From Bacteroidia bacterium (GTDB lineage: Bacteria > Bacteroidota > Bacteroidia > Bacteroidales > UBA932), in contig JAUNNZ010000024.1 of the NCBI GenBank assembly GCA_030537315.1, positions 1-34,961 of the forward strand: DNA of 34,961 bases, in the 5' to 3' direction. A model generated the notes under the pieces. That model saw nothing but the letters and a program-made list of their open reading frames with translations. It was not told where the DNA came from and ran no database searches. Shown piece by piece: positions 16,467 through 25,144 of the stretch (position 1 is the stretch's first letter; every line of letters starts with the position of its first letter). The position numbers and the translations under genes were made by a program.

Positions 16467-18710
16467 TTATTTGTTGCGTACAACCTCTATCGGGACATTG
16501 TCCGGGTTGTCAATCTTGAGGCGCACTATGCGCCCGCGCCTCCATCTGCAAGCAACAGTTATGCCACCACGGGCGCGCAAGCCGCTGAATGAACCGTTCT
16601 GCCATTCATCGGGGATGGCTGGCAGTACAGATATGACTCTGGTGCCGTCCGGACGCACTTCGTGGGATTGGAGAAGCATTTCCATAATACCGGCGCTGCC
16701 GCCGAAATTACCGTCGATCTGGAAAGGCGGATGGGCGCAGAAGAGGTTTGGATAGGTACCGGCACCCGAACCCGAATAGCTTACCGAGCCGTCAGCGGAA
16801 CTTCTGACAGGTTCCAGAAGGTTCTTGAATATCCTGTATGCGTGGTTGCCGTCGCCGAGGCGGGCCCAGAAATTTATTTTCCAGGCGCGCGACCAGCCGG
16901 TACCGGCATCGCCGCGGCGCCTGAGCGTCTCGCGGGCGGCATCCTTCAACCCATCCGTATCCAGAGTGGTTCCGGGGTAGAGGCCGAAAAGATGGCTGAC
17001 ATGGCGGTGCTCCGGTTCGACCTCCTCATAATCCTCAAGCCACTCCTGCAGGTACCCGTCAGGGGAAATCTGCATAGGAGGGAGTTTCCCTGATATGTCT
17101 TCAAGCCTGCCGGCAAAGTCGCCGTCCTCTCCCAGCACCTCGGACGCCTTGCATACGGCGGCGAAAATCTCCCGGCATATCTGGGTGTCCATAACCGGTC
17201 CGGCGCAGATGGAACATACTCGTCCGTCCGCTGTCCTGTAGCGGTTTTCAGGCGAGGTTGAAGGCCCTGTAACAAGCCAGCCTTCATCGTTGAATACAAA
17301 CAAGTTGGATGCAAGGAACTCAGCCGCTCCTTTAAGTACAGGATAGACCCGTCTGAGATAGTCTTCATCAAGGGTGAACTGATAGTGTTCCCACAGTTGG
17401 AGGGCCGCCCAGGCACCCCCGGTGAAACTGGATCCCCAGGATGGGTTTTCAGCCGGTGCTGTGAAGCGCCAGGCGTTGGCCAGCACGTGGGCCGTCCAGC
17501 CGGAAGTACCATAGAAATCACGCGCAGTGCGTTCTCCGGAAGGCACGATGTCCTCGACATATCTCGTGAAAGGCTCGCAGAGGTCGGACAGGTTGCCCGG
17601 CTCCATCGGCCAGTGGTTCATCTGCACGTTGATGTTCATATGGTAGTCCCCGTTCCAAGGCGTATATACGCCGTCGGCCCAGATGCCCTGAAGGTTGGGA
17701 GGCAGTACGGCGCGGGCGCTGGACGCGATGAAAAGGTAGCGGCCGTACTGCAGGTACAGCGCCGCGCTGTCAGGAGCGGCGGCGTCGCCGAACTGTACGG
17801 AGACCCTGTCGAAATACTTTCTGTGTTCCGCTATGTGTCTGGTTTTCAGCTCGTCATACGGCATGGCAGACACCCTGTCAAGTGTTTCCCGCACGCGCGA
17901 AACGATCTCGGAAGGGTCCGCCTGCACGGCGTCGCGGACGGACAGATAGTCAGTGGCGGCTCCCACGAGAACAAGAGCTTCACTGTCCGACAGGAGGACC
18001 TTGCGCGCCTCGCAGAAGTAGCTCACACCCTTTTTACCGGGCTCGCCGGAAGGCAGGGTGCCCTGCATGGTCACGGACGAACCGTCACGTGACATTTCCG
18101 CATCCTGCGGGCGTTCAAGGGAGATTTCAAAATCCAAAGGGGATCCGTTTGACTTGAGGTGCACGACTATCACGTCATCCGCCATCGACACGAAATATTC
18201 GCGGAGCAGGGAAGCGCCGGCAGTGGTGGCGACTGCGTCGCGAAGGCTCAGCCTGCGGCAGTAATCACCGCCTGCGGCGGCCTCTCCGCCATATTCGATG
18301 ACAAGTTTTCCAAGCGTCTGGTAGCAGCCGTAGCGCGGGTTTTCCCCGCCTCCGCCGCTGCAGGTGAAGTGCCGGAAGGTCAGTGCCTGCGCGGCGATGT
18401 TGTCGCCTTCGCGCAGCTTCTCACGAATTGCCGGAAGCCACTCGAGTGCGTCCGGATTGACCGGGTCCCATTCGCTGCCGGACCACATCGACTCCTCGTT
18501 CAGGACAATGGTTTCACGGCCCGGCGCGCCGTCGGGCATTGCACCCAGACGGCCGTTTCCGAGAGGCACACATTCCTCCCATGTGGATGCTGGTTCGGAA
18601 AATGTCAGCTGAAGGGCGTCGTTGGCGATGCCTTTATCGTTCACTGCGCAGGACACGAGTCCCGCAGCAGAGGCCAGTGCGCCCGCCAGCAGGATAAGAT
18701 GGCGGTTCAT
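16467..18710 (-). CDS. GH95 alpha-L-fucosidase-type lipoprotein
   Basis: 747 residues from ATG 18710 (MNRHLILLAGALASAAGLVSC), with lipobox LVSC and Cys21 as lipid anchor; an ATG 23 codons earlier lies in the upstream gene and would bury the signal peptide. The N-terminal GH95 domain shows LPLGNGRLGAM-type sequence (VPLGNGRLGAM, about 48-58) and LNEESMWSG. Catalytic residues known for 1,2-alpha-L-fucosidases are conserved: Asn359 and Asn361 in HMNINVQMNHWP, Glu488 in STSPENRY and Asp666 in FQIDGNFGGSAG. It should remove terminal alpha-linked fucose (some GH95 act on galactose) from glycans in the periplasm or at the surface. It sits 5 bp behind a DUF486 gene and before an esterase. No SusC/SusD pair is in the window, so it is not a complete PUL here. 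Confidence 0.93.
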   Translation of the reverse strand: MNRHLILLAGALASAAGLVSCAVNDKGIANDALQLTFSEPASTWEECVPLGNGRLGAMPDGAPGRETIVLNEESMWSGSEWDPVNPDALEWLPAIREKLREGDNIAAQALTFRHFTCSGGGGENPRYGCYQTLGKLVIEYGGEAAAGGDYCRRLSLRDAVATTAGASLLREYFVSMADDVIVVHLKSNGSPLDFEISLERPQDAEMSRDGSSVTMQGTLPSGEPGKKGVSYFCEARKVLLSDSEALVLVGAATDYLSVRDAVQADPSEIVSRVRETLDRVSAMPYDELKTRHIAEHRKYFDRVSVQFGDAAAPDSAALYLQYGRYLFIASSARAVLPPNLQGIWADGVYTPWNGDYHMNINVQMNHWPMEPGNLSDLCEPFTRYVEDIVPSGERTARDFYGTSGWTAHVLANAWRFTAPAENPSWGSSFTGGAWAALQLWEHYQFTLDEDYLRRVYPVLKGAAEFLASNLFVFNDEGWLVTGPSTSPENRYRTADGRVCSICAGPVMDTQICREIFAAVCKASEVLGEDGDFAGRLEDISGKLPPMQISPDGYLQEWLEDYEEVEPEHRHVSHLFGLYPGTTLDTDGLKDAARETLRRRGDAGTGWSRAWKINFWARLGDGNHAYRIFKNLLEPVRSSADGSVSYSGSGAGTYPNLFCAHPPFQIDGNFGGSAGIMEMLLQSHEVRPDGTRVISVLPAIPDEWQNGSFSGLRARGGITVACRWRRGRIVRLKIDNPDNVPIEVVRNK

Positions 18711-18715
18711 ACGTG

Positions 18716-19093
18716 TTATTTCAAGAATACGAAGAAAACGGCTGCAATCATGCAGCAGAATGCAACTATGTGGTTCCACTGGATAGGCTGGCCCTTGAAT
18801 ACGAGAGCCACTATCACTGTGAATACTGTCAGGGAAATCACCTCCTGGATGACCTTGAGCTGCATCAGGTTGAAAGGACCGCCGTTGGTATTGGAGCCTA
18901 TCCTGTTGGCTGGGATCATGAAGAAATACTCGAAGAGTGCGATGATCCAGGAGAGGAGTATGATGACTATCAGCGGCCAGTTCTTTGAGGACGGCACCAG
19001 ATCGGGAAGCTTGAGCTGGCCATACCAGGCAAAAGTCATGAACACGTTTGATATGATGAGGAGGAGTATGGTCCAGAAGCCGGTGATATTCAT
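18716..19093 (-). CDS. DUF486/DMT-type small membrane protein
   Basis: 125 residues from ATG 19093 (MNITGFWTILLL). Four hydrophobic helices (about 4-24, 36-58, 72-97, 104-124) and the motifs MTFAWYGQL, WIIALFEYFFMIPANRIG and FNLMQLKVIQEVI are those of the DUF486 family, related to drug/metabolite transporters of the EamA superfamily. Substrate unknown. The in-frame codon at 19126 lies upstream of the promoter box at 19115-19122, so the later ATG is preferred. It leads into the GH95 gene with a 5-bp gap and diverges from glmM. Confidence 0.85.
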   Translation of the reverse strand: MNITGFWTILLLIISNVFMTFAWYGQLKLPDLVPSSKNWPLIVIILLSWIIALFEYFFMIPANRIGSNTNGGPFNLMQLKVIQEVISLTVFTVIVALVFKGQPIQWNHIVAFCCMIAAVFFVFLK

Positions 19094-19114
19094 AATACTT
19101 GAAATTTTGGTCAG

Positions 19115-19122
19115 CAAAATTA
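19115..19122 (-). promoter_or_regulatory. promoter -7 box (TAATTTTG) for DUF486-GH95
   Basis: On the minus strand TAATTTTG fits TAnnTTTG, 21 nt upstream of the ATG at 19093. It sits back to back with the glmM promoter. Confidence 0.6.
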
Positions 19123-19133
19123 GCAATTATATC

Positions 19134-19141
19134 TATATTTG
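19134..19141 (+). promoter_or_regulatory. promoter -7 box (TATATTTG) for glmM
   Basis: TATATTTG ends 6 nt before the ATG at 19148. With a start site a few nt behind the box, the mRNA would be essentially leaderless. No clear -33 at 19-21 nt. Confidence 0.65.
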
Positions 19142-19147
19142 CATACT

Positions 19148-20566
19148 ATGACACTCATCAAATCCATTTCAGGTATCCGCGGCACGATCGGCGGACCTTG
19201 CGGCGAAGGACTCACCCCTGTTGACATCGTAAAATTCACATACGCATACTGCGCCTGCCTCAGGCAGCGCAGACCACAGCCGAACAACGGCAGCAAGTAC
19301 AAAGTGGTCGTCGGACGCGACGCCCGCATCAGCGGCCAGATGGTCGAGCAGCTTGTCTGCGGAACCCTCGTGGCCTGCGGCGTGGACGTGGTCAAGTGCG
19401 GCTTCGCGAGCACGCCGACCACCGAGCTCGCGGTCACATTCTCCAATGCCGACGGCGGCATCATCCTCACCGCGAGCCATAATCCGCGCCAGTGGAACGC
19501 CCTCAAGCTTCTCAACGAGAAGGGCGAGTTCCTCACGGCGGCCGAAGGCCAGGCCATTCTCGACCTCGCGGAGACGGGTGATTTCGACTTCGCGGAAGTC
19601 GACGAACTCGGCCGCATCGAAGAGCACGACTACACCGACGAGCACATCGCATCCGTGCTCGCGCTCGAGGCCGTTGACGCCGAAGCCGTACGGAAGGCCG
19701 GCTTCAAGGTCGTCCTCGACAGCATCAACTCGGTCGGCGGGATCATCATGCCTCGTCTGCTGGAAAAGCTTGGCGTAGAGTGCATCACGCTTAACGGAGA
19801 GCCTACCGGCGACTTCGCACACAACCCCGAACCGCTTCCGAAGAACCTGGTTGACCTCAGCGAGACCGTTGTCCGCGAGAAGGCGGACCTCGGCATAAGC
19901 GTCGACCCCGACGTGGACCGTCTCGCGTTCATCTGCGAGAACGGCCAGCCGTTCGTGGAGGAATACACCCTTGTCAGCGTAGCCGACTATCTGCTCGACG
20001 AAGCCGTGAAGAAGGGCCAGAAGAACCTTGCGACAGTTTCCAACCTCAGCTCGAGCCGCGCCCTGCGCGACGTGACCGAGGCTCACGGCGGCACATATTA
20101 CGCCGCGGCGGTAGGCGAGGTCAACGTAACCACGAAAATGCACGAAGTCAACGCCCTGATAGGCGGAGAAGGCAACGGAGGAGTGATCTATCCGTCTTCC
20201 CACTGCGGCCGCGACGCTATGGTCGGAGTGGCGCTCTTCCTTTCCAACCTCGCCCACAAGGGCTTGAGCGCAAGCGCCTACAAGGCCACGCTCCCTCAGT
20301 ATTTCATCGCAAAGAACAGGATCGACCTTTCCGACAGCGCCCTTATCGACAAGATCCTCGACGCTATGAAAGAACAGTTCAGGAACGAGAAGGTCAACAC
20401 CATAGATGGTGTCAAGATAGATTTCGAATCACGCAAGCAGTGGGTTCACCTGCGCAAGTCCAACACGGAGCCTATCATAAGGATCTACTCCGAGGCCCAG
20501 ACCGAAGAGGCTGCGGTCAAACTTGGCGAAGAGGTTATAGCCCTTGCCAGAAAGATCATAGGCTGA
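19148..20566 (+). CDS. glmM: phosphoglucosamine mutase-type phosphohexomutase
   Basis: 472 residues from ATG 19148 (MTLIKSISGIRGTIGG); an upstream in-frame TTG lies inside the promoter box. The four phosphohexomutase signatures are present: active-site Ser110 in TASHNPRQWN, metal loop DPDVDR (253-258), sugar-specificity loop GGEGNGGVI (339-347) and the phosphate-binding loop RKSNTEPIIRIYSE (436-449). It resembles Bacteroidota GlmM, which converts glucosamine-6-P to glucosamine-1-P for peptidoglycan and LPS; phosphomannomutase or phosphoglucomutase activity cannot be excluded. It is followed 1 bp later by a NamZ-like gene, linking it to aminosugar metabolism. Confidence 0.9.
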   Translation: MTLIKSISGIRGTIGGPCGEGLTPVDIVKFTYAYCACLRQRRPQPNNGSKYKVVVGRDARISGQMVEQLVCGTLVACGVDVVKCGFASTPTTELAVTFSNADGGIILTASHNPRQWNALKLLNEKGEFLTAAEGQAILDLAETGDFDFAEVDELGRIEEHDYTDEHIASVLALEAVDAEAVRKAGFKVVLDSINSVGGIIMPRLLEKLGVECITLNGEPTGDFAHNPEPLPKNLVDLSETVVREKADLGISVDPDVDRLAFICENGQPFVEEYTLVSVADYLLDEAVKKGQKNLATVSNLSSSRALRDVTEAHGGTYYAAAVGEVNVTTKMHEVNALIGGEGNGGVIYPSSHCGRDAMVGVALFLSNLAHKGLSASAYKATLPQYFIAKNRIDLSDSALIDKILDAMKEQFRNEKVNTIDGVKIDFESRKQWVHLRKSNTEPIIRIYSEAQTEEAAVKLGEEVIALARKIIG

Positions 20567-20567
20567 T

Positions 20568-21632
20568 ATGTTCAGTTTCAGGACCACTCCGATCGAAGAC
20601 CAGCTCGACAAAGGCCTTGTCGAGGGAAAGGTTGGCGTATTCTGTACCCAGAACTGCTGGGACCCTTTCCATGGCAGATACGTTTATGACGTATTCAGGG
20701 AGAGAGGCAACCTTGCAAAGGTCTTCAAGCCGCGCGACACCGAACTCACGCCGGGCACCAACCACATCGAATTCGATGCCGCCGACATCGAGGAGCTCAA
20801 CGCCCTCGTGGTTGAAATACAGGACGTGGGAGCACGCTATTTCAACTACACAAGGGACGTGATGCAGCTCCTGACCATGCGCGCGCGCATGTTCGACGGT
20901 CCTGCAATCTATATCATAGACCACATCAATCCGGCCGGCAGGGTAGTGGAAGGCACGATCCCCGCCATCGAGGCGGATATCTGGACCCCGAAGGTCGCGC
21001 ACCGTCACGGGCTCACCCTCGGCGAGCTCTGCACCCTTTACTACAATGAGATAGACGCCAAATTCCCTCTGCATATCGTTTCAGCCCTGGTTTCCGACGT
21101 GGGCAAGGATCTGCTTCCGTGGACCATAGCGCCGGCTTCGGACATTCCCGGGATGTTCACCTGCGAGATGTACTCCGGCGGCGGCCTCTGGAACAACACA
21201 TCCATCACGCCCGCCATCGGCACAGCGCGTCCGTACGAATACATAGGAGCCCCTTTCATCAAGCCCGTCGACGTCAGGTTCCTCCCGACCCCGGCCGGCG
21301 TGATGCTGCGCCCATGTTCATTCACCCCGGCCGCAGGCCGTTATGCCGGAGAAAAGTGTTTCGGCTACCAGATCATGCTGCAGCCGGGCGCACAGTACCA
21401 CTCTCTTCTGCATACCTTGCAGCTGATGCATTATTTCACGGAGCATTACAGCCAGTTCGAAATGTTCGACAGCCTTTTCGTGAAAGTGGCGGATCCGGTG
21501 ATAGAAGAGTACCTGCGCGGCCGTCTCACCTTCGACGTGGTCCAGGAACACGTCAAGACGGAAGAGCAGAAATGGATACGCAAGGCCAAGCGCTTCGTCC
21601 TGTATGACGACGCTCCGTACAGAATCAAATGA
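20568..21632 (+). CDS. DUF1343 / NamZ-like protein (GH171-type), no signal peptide
   Basis: 354 residues related to NamZ, the exo-beta-N-acetylmuramidase family (DUF1343). Conserved signatures: VEIQDVGARYFNYTRDVM (82-99), INPAGRVVEG, RHGLTLGELCTLY, IGTARPYEYIGAPFI and FTPAAGRYAGEKCFGYQ. Unlike typical family members, it has no signal peptide or lipobox, and the N-terminal PEHG-type motif is absent: the matching region reads KVFKPRDTELTP. It starts 1 bp after glmM, so the two are co-translated, and it ends at a terminator at 21658-21687. A cytoplasmic role in muropeptide or aminosugar handling is plausible; activity is not assured. Family membership is confident, function less so. Confidence 0.85.
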   Translation: MFSFRTTPIEDQLDKGLVEGKVGVFCTQNCWDPFHGRYVYDVFRERGNLAKVFKPRDTELTPGTNHIEFDAADIEELNALVVEIQDVGARYFNYTRDVMQLLTMRARMFDGPAIYIIDHINPAGRVVEGTIPAIEADIWTPKVAHRHGLTLGELCTLYYNEIDAKFPLHIVSALVSDVGKDLLPWTIAPASDIPGMFTCEMYSGGGLWNNTSITPAIGTARPYEYIGAPFIKPVDVRFLPTPAGVMLRPCSFTPAAGRYAGEKCFGYQIMLQPGAQYHSLLHTLQLMHYFTEHYSQFEMFDSLFVKVADPVIEEYLRGRLTFDVVQEHVKTEEQKWIRKAKRFVLYDDAPYRIK

Positions 21633-21635
21633 TCC

Positions 21636-22256
21636 TCAGAAAGAGAAACCTATAGACAGACACAGCGACAGTGAATTCGCTGTGTCTTTTATTATCTGCT
21701 CACGCGGAATGTAGCCGCCCTTGTCAGGGTCGGGGATAAGGATGTTGTCGGCGGAGACCTTCAGGTTGAGCGCGAATTCAAGGTTGGAGGTCGGAGTGAG
21801 GGCGAAGCGGTAGCCCGCGCCGGCGTCGGCCAGGACGGCCGGCCGGCGGTCGGGCTGTTCGGCACGGCTGAGGTGGAATCCCACACCGGCATCGGCGAAG
21901 ATGAATATGCCGTCGCTATCGAAACCCGATGGAGCGACCGTCATCCTCAGCAGGAGCGGTATCAGGCGGTTGTTCCTGTTTACTCCCATATAACCCGAAT
22001 GGACTGAAAATGCCAGGAGATTGGTGGCATTGACGCCTATGTGCCCCATGATGAATCCGTTCGGGGAGAATCCGAATGAGGATTTGTTTTCGAATATCCT
22101 GGATCTGTCATCATCAAGGTAGTTCAGGTGTTCGCTTGAATATATTACGGCAGACGGCCCCCACTCGACGCCGAACCGGAGGAACGGCGCACGCGCATGG
22201 GCGCCGGTGCCCGCCAGCGCCAGGAGCATAACCAATATGAGGGGTCTGCATTTCAT
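21636..22256 (-). CDS. outer-membrane beta-barrel-type protein
   Basis: 206 residues from ATG 22256 with a signal peptide (MKCRPLILVMLLALAGTGAHA, cleavage near 21). The mature part has alternating aromatic/hydrophobic strands (FLRFGVEWGPSAVIY, GIFIFADAGVGFHLS, VLADAGAGYRFALT, LEFALNLKVSADN) and ends in SLCLSIGFSF; a C-terminal aromatic is the usual outer-membrane insertion signal. It is probably an 8-strand barrel of unknown function. The ATG overlaps the stop of the upstream gene (22256-22258), so both are one operon. Its 3' end contains the terminator for the opposite-strand glmM operon. Confidence 0.75.
   Translation of the reverse strand: MKCRPLILVMLLALAGTGAHARAPFLRFGVEWGPSAVIYSSEHLNYLDDDRSRIFENKSSFGFSPNGFIMGHIGVNATNLLAFSVHSGYMGVNRNNRLIPLLLRMTVAPSGFDSDGIFIFADAGVGFHLSRAEQPDRRPAVLADAGAGYRFALTPTSNLEFALNLKVSADNILIPDPDKGGYIPREQIIKDTANSLSLCLSIGFSF
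21658..21690 (+). terminator. terminator of glmM-namZ-like operon, inside the convergent gene
   Basis: AGACACAGCGA (21658-21668) and TCGCTGTGTCT (21677-21687) form a perfect 11-bp stem with an 8-nt loop, followed by TTTATTAT. It lies 26 bp after the namZ-like stop and within the last codons of the outer-membrane protein gene on the other strand. Confidence 0.82.
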
Positions 22257-22864
22257 CAGAATGTGGTCAATATGGTAAGCTGTGGGTATGGAGCCTGGAA
22301 TATCCCGTTCTTGTACAGACCTACGCAAAGATTTCCGAGTTCTTCGTCCTTGCGGATATGGAGGCCTGCCTCAAGGCATATCGACAGGTCGAGAATGATG
22401 CGCCGGCCGAATTCGAAGCGGCAGCCGAAAGTGCCCGAAAGCGCGGCTATGGCACCATGATTCTTGACAAGAGGTACAGAGAAATCCCTGTAGTAGTTGG
22501 TTTCGTAGTCCTTGGCGAATCCAAGCGTGCATCCCGGCCCGACATAGAGGTCAAGGTCCGCATTGGGTTCTTCGAAAATCCGGACGACATAGTTCCGGGA
22601 ATAGTTTGCCTTCACGCCCGGAGCGTTGCTGCGTCCGGTTGGAATGCCGTAAATATCCGCGTAAACAGTAAATGAATCGAAATGGAAATCCTCGAAATGG
22701 TCGGAATCCACCTGAATGCCGAACCCCTTGAGCGAATTGAAGACTCCCGCACTCACGCGCTGCGCCCCGGCATTGACACAGAGCAATGCCGCCGCTACAA
22801 CGGCGATGATATGAGAGGTTCCGTACACTATGACGAAGATAGGAATTTCTTTGATTTTCTCCAA
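22256..22864 (-). CDS. outer-membrane beta-barrel-type protein, start uncertain
   Basis: Exported protein of about 190-200 residues. A hydrophobic segment (FVIVYGTSHIIAVVAAALL) ending in NAGAQ looks like a signal peptide; the mature part has beta-rich, Gly/aromatic segments (DLYVGPGCTLGFAKDY, GAIAALSGTFGCRFEF, RIILDLSICLEAGLHI) and ends in TILTTF. The only in-frame ATG (22906) would overlap the start of rarA on the other strand by 22 bp. A TTG at 22864 or GTG at 22828 would give a better signal peptide, so I use the TTG provisionally. It is the first gene of a pair with the barrel protein at 21636-22256, whose start overlaps its stop. Function unknown. Confidence 0.65.
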   Translation of the reverse strand: MEKIKEIPIFVIVYGTSHIIAVVAAALLCVNAGAQRVSAGVFNSLKGFGIQVDSDHFEDFHFDSFTVYADIYGIPTGRSNAPGVKANYSRNYVVRIFEEPNADLDLYVGPGCTLGFAKDYETNYYRDFSVPLVKNHGAIAALSGTFGCRFEFGRRIILDLSICLEAGLHIRKDEELGNLCVGLYKNGIFQAPYPQLTILTTF

Positions 22865-22880
22865 CAAAACAGTAAATTCG
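22850..22880 (+). promoter_or_regulatory. rarA promoter (TTTG - 19 bp - TAAATTCG)
   Basis: TTTG at 22850-22853, a 19-nt spacer and TAAATTCG at 22873-22880 (one base off TAnnTTTG). The box ends 4 nt before the rarA ATG, so the transcript would be leaderless. It overlaps the 5' end of the minus-strand outer-membrane gene. Confidence 0.65.
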
Positions 22881-22884
22881 CGAT

Positions 22885-24180
22885 ATGGAACCAACAGTGC
22901 TTGCACCCCTTCCGGAGCGTATGAGGCCGCATAATCTGTCCGAGTATGTCGGGCAGAAGCACCTTGTCGGACCCGGTTGTATCCTCAGGAACATGATCGA
23001 CTCCGGCAACCTCTCGTCCTTCATTCTCTGGGGGCCTCCGGGTGTGGGCAAGACCACTCTCGCACGGATAATGGCCGAGAGCCTTGACAGGGAGTTCTAC
23101 ACCCTTTCGGCTGTCAGCTCCGGCGTCAAGGACGTCCGTGAAGTGATAGATGCCGCAAAGAGCAGGTCGCTGTTTTCCAAGGCCGCGGCGCCGGTTCTGT
23201 TCATTGACGAGATCCACCGTTTCAACAAAGCCCAGCAGGACGCCCTTCTGGGGGCCGTGGAGGCCGGCACGGTGATTCTGATAGGCGCCACTACGGAAAA
23301 CCCTTCATTCGAGGTTATAACGCCTCTTTTGAGCCGTTGTCAGGTCTATGTCCTCAAGTCCCTTGAGGTGGAAGACCTGCAGACCCTCCTGGACCGGGCG
23401 CTGACGACGGACAAGGTCCTGCTCTCGCGCAAGGTGTCGGTCGCCGAGACCGAGGCGCTTTTCCGCCAGAGCGGGGGAGACGGACGCAAGCTTCTGAACA
23501 TCCTGGAAATCGTCGTCGACGCCAACTCCGACAAGCCGGAGATCGTCATCGACAACAGGATGGTAACCGAATGCCTCCAGGAAAACGTTGCCATCTACGA
23601 CAAGGACGGCGAGATGCACTACGACATCATCTCCGCCTTCATCAAGAGTGTACGCGGGTCAGACCCGAATGCGGCGGTCTATTGGATGGCGCGCATGCTG
23701 GACGGCGGCGAGGACCCGCTTTTCATCGCCAGACGCCTCTGCATCCTGGCCGCCGAAGACATCGGCCTGGCCAATCCGAACGCCCTTCTGCTGGCCAATG
23801 CGACATTCCAGATCGTCCATACCATAGGAATGCCCGAGGCGCGCATCCCTTTGAGCGAGTGTGCGATATACCTCGCCAGCTCTCCGAAGAGCAACTCCGC
23901 ATATATGGCAATAGCATCTGCCCTGGAAGCGGCTGCATCAGACAAGACCGCCGCAGTTCCCCTGTACCTGAGGAACGCCCCGACCAAGCTGATGTCCGAA
24001 CTGGGCTATGCCGACGGCTACAAATATGCCCACGATTTCCCGGGACACTTCACGGACCTTGAATTCCTCCCGAAGGAATTCTCCGGCAAGGTTTTCTACG
24101 AACCTCAGGAAAACCGCCACGAGGACACCCTCAAGGCATATCTGCAGGCCTGCTGGCCAAAGTATTACAGCAAGAAATAG
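22885..24180 (+). CDS. rarA: replication-associated recombination protein A (RarA/MgsA)
   Basis: 431-residue AAA+ ATPase of the clamp-loader clade that acts at stalled replication forks. Walker A is GPPGVGKTT (50-58), Walker B is [10 protein letters not shown] (104-113), sensor 1 lies in [12 protein letters not shown], and the arginine finger in LLSRCQVY. The C-terminal tetramerisation region ([18 protein letters not shown], here [17 protein letters not shown], and AYMAIASAL) is standard. The length and the start [15 protein letters not shown] fit the family. It converges with the antiporter gene with only 1 bp between stops. Confidence 0.95.
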   Translation: MEPTVLAPLPERMRPHNLSEYVGQKHLVGPGCILRNMIDSGNLSSFILWGPPGVGKTTLARIMAESLDREFYTLSAVSSGVKDVREVIDAAKSRSLFSKAAAPVLFIDEIHRFNKAQQDALLGAVEAGTVILIGATTENPSFEVITPLLSRCQVYVLKSLEVEDLQTLLDRALTTDKVLLSRKVSVAETEALFRQSGGDGRKLLNILEIVVDANSDKPEIVIDNRMVTECLQENVAIYDKDGEMHYDIISAFIKSVRGSDPNAAVYWMARMLDGGEDPLFIARRLCILAAEDIGLANPNALLLANATFQIVHTIGMPEARIPLSECAIYLASSPKSNSAYMAIASALEAAASDKTAAVPLYLRNAPTKLMSELGYADGYKYAHDFPGHFTDLEFLPKEFSGKVFYEPQENRHEDTLKAYLQACWPKYYSKK

Positions 24181-24181
24181 A

Positions 24182-25144
24182 TTATATCGTCTGGAACAGA
24201 TAGACGTAGTAGGCGACGAATGCGCAGAGCATCAGCGCGCCTTCCCAGCGGTCTATACGGTCCTTGCGGCCTGTGTATGTCCAGAGCCAGACCATTACTG
24301 CGCTGAGGAGAAGCGTACCGATGTCCACCATATTCATTCCGGACAGCGAGAGGGGAGTGACGACGGCGGAGGCACCGAGAATCAGCAGTATGTTGAATAC
24401 GTTGGAACCGAGTATGTTTCCGAGCGCGAGCTGCTGCTTGTGCTTTGCCGCGGCCACGATGCAGGTTGCGAGTTCGGGGAGGGAAGTGCCGCCGGCGAGG
24501 ACGGTGATGGCTATGAACTTGTCGGAAACGCCCAGCAGTTTCGCGATTGAAGTGGCCGAACTTACGAAGTACTTGCCACCGATGATCAGGCCGGCAAGAC
24601 CGGCTGCCACAAGGAGCGTCGCAACCCAGATCTTACTTATCTTCTTACCGCCTTCATCCTCTTCTGCAGCGCCTGAATCTGACTTGAAGCAATAAATAAG
24701 ATATGCAGCAAAAATCAGCAGGAACACAATACCTTCGATACGTGACAGATTATCGCAGGTTCCTATACCCGCAATGCTGAAACTCATGCCGCAGAACACC
24801 AGCAGGAAGGTGACCAGAAGAGTGATCGGGATGTCGCGTTTCCTGTTGGAGTCAGTCACTGCGACGGGCGAGATGAGGGCGGTCAGGCCGAGTATCATCA
24901 GCGTGTTGAATATGTTCGACCCCACGACGTTTCCTATCGAGACGTCGGCATTCCCCTGGATGGCGCCTGTAAGGCTCACCACAAGTTCCGGGCAGGAAGT
25001 TCCGAAGCCGACTATGGTCAGTCCTATCACGAATTCGCTTATGCCGGCCTTGCGTGCAATCGCGGAAGCGCCGTCAACAAGCCAGTTGGCACCATAGACG
25101 ATGAGGGCCAGGCTGACGATGAGTATTATGATCTGTATTGTCAT
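24182..25144 (-). CDS. CaCA-family calcium/sodium antiporter (YrbG-like)
   Basis: 320-residue inner-membrane protein with about ten transmembrane helices arranged as two inverted repeats. Each half has the alpha-repeat signature: GFGTSCPELVVSL with GNVVGSNIFNTLMILG in the first, AGGTSLPELATCIV with GNILGSNVFNILLILG in the second. The two are separated by a hydrophilic stretch around SDSGAAEEDEGGKK (about residues 153-166). It should exchange Ca2+ for Na+ or H+. The ATG overlaps the rlmD stop by 4 bp, so it is the second gene of an rlmD operon. Confidence 0.93.
   Translation of the reverse strand: MTIQIIILIVSLALIVYGANWLVDGASAIARKAGISEFVIGLTIVGFGTSCPELVVSLTGAIQGNADVSIGNVVGSNIFNTLMILGLTALISPVAVTDSNRKRDIPITLLVTFLLVFCGMSFSIAGIGTCDNLSRIEGIVFLLIFAAYLIYCFKSDSGAAEEDEGGKKISKIWVATLLVAAGLAGLIIGGKYFVSSATSIAKLLGVSDKFIAITVLAGGTSLPELATCIVAAAKHKQQLALGNILGSNVFNILLILGASAVVTPLSLSGMNMVDIGTLLLSAVMVWLWTYTGRKDRIDRWEGALMLCAFVAYYVYLFQTI

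Noticed and set aside
19169-20257. 362-residue minus-strand frame opposite glmM
   Set aside because: Typical shadow frame of a GC-rich gene; glmM on the other strand has all catalytic motifs.
24170-24200. Search for a terminator between rarA and the CaCA antiporter
   Set aside because: Stops are 1 bp apart; only a 5-bp CGTCT/AGACG stem without T-run follows, so no terminator is called.
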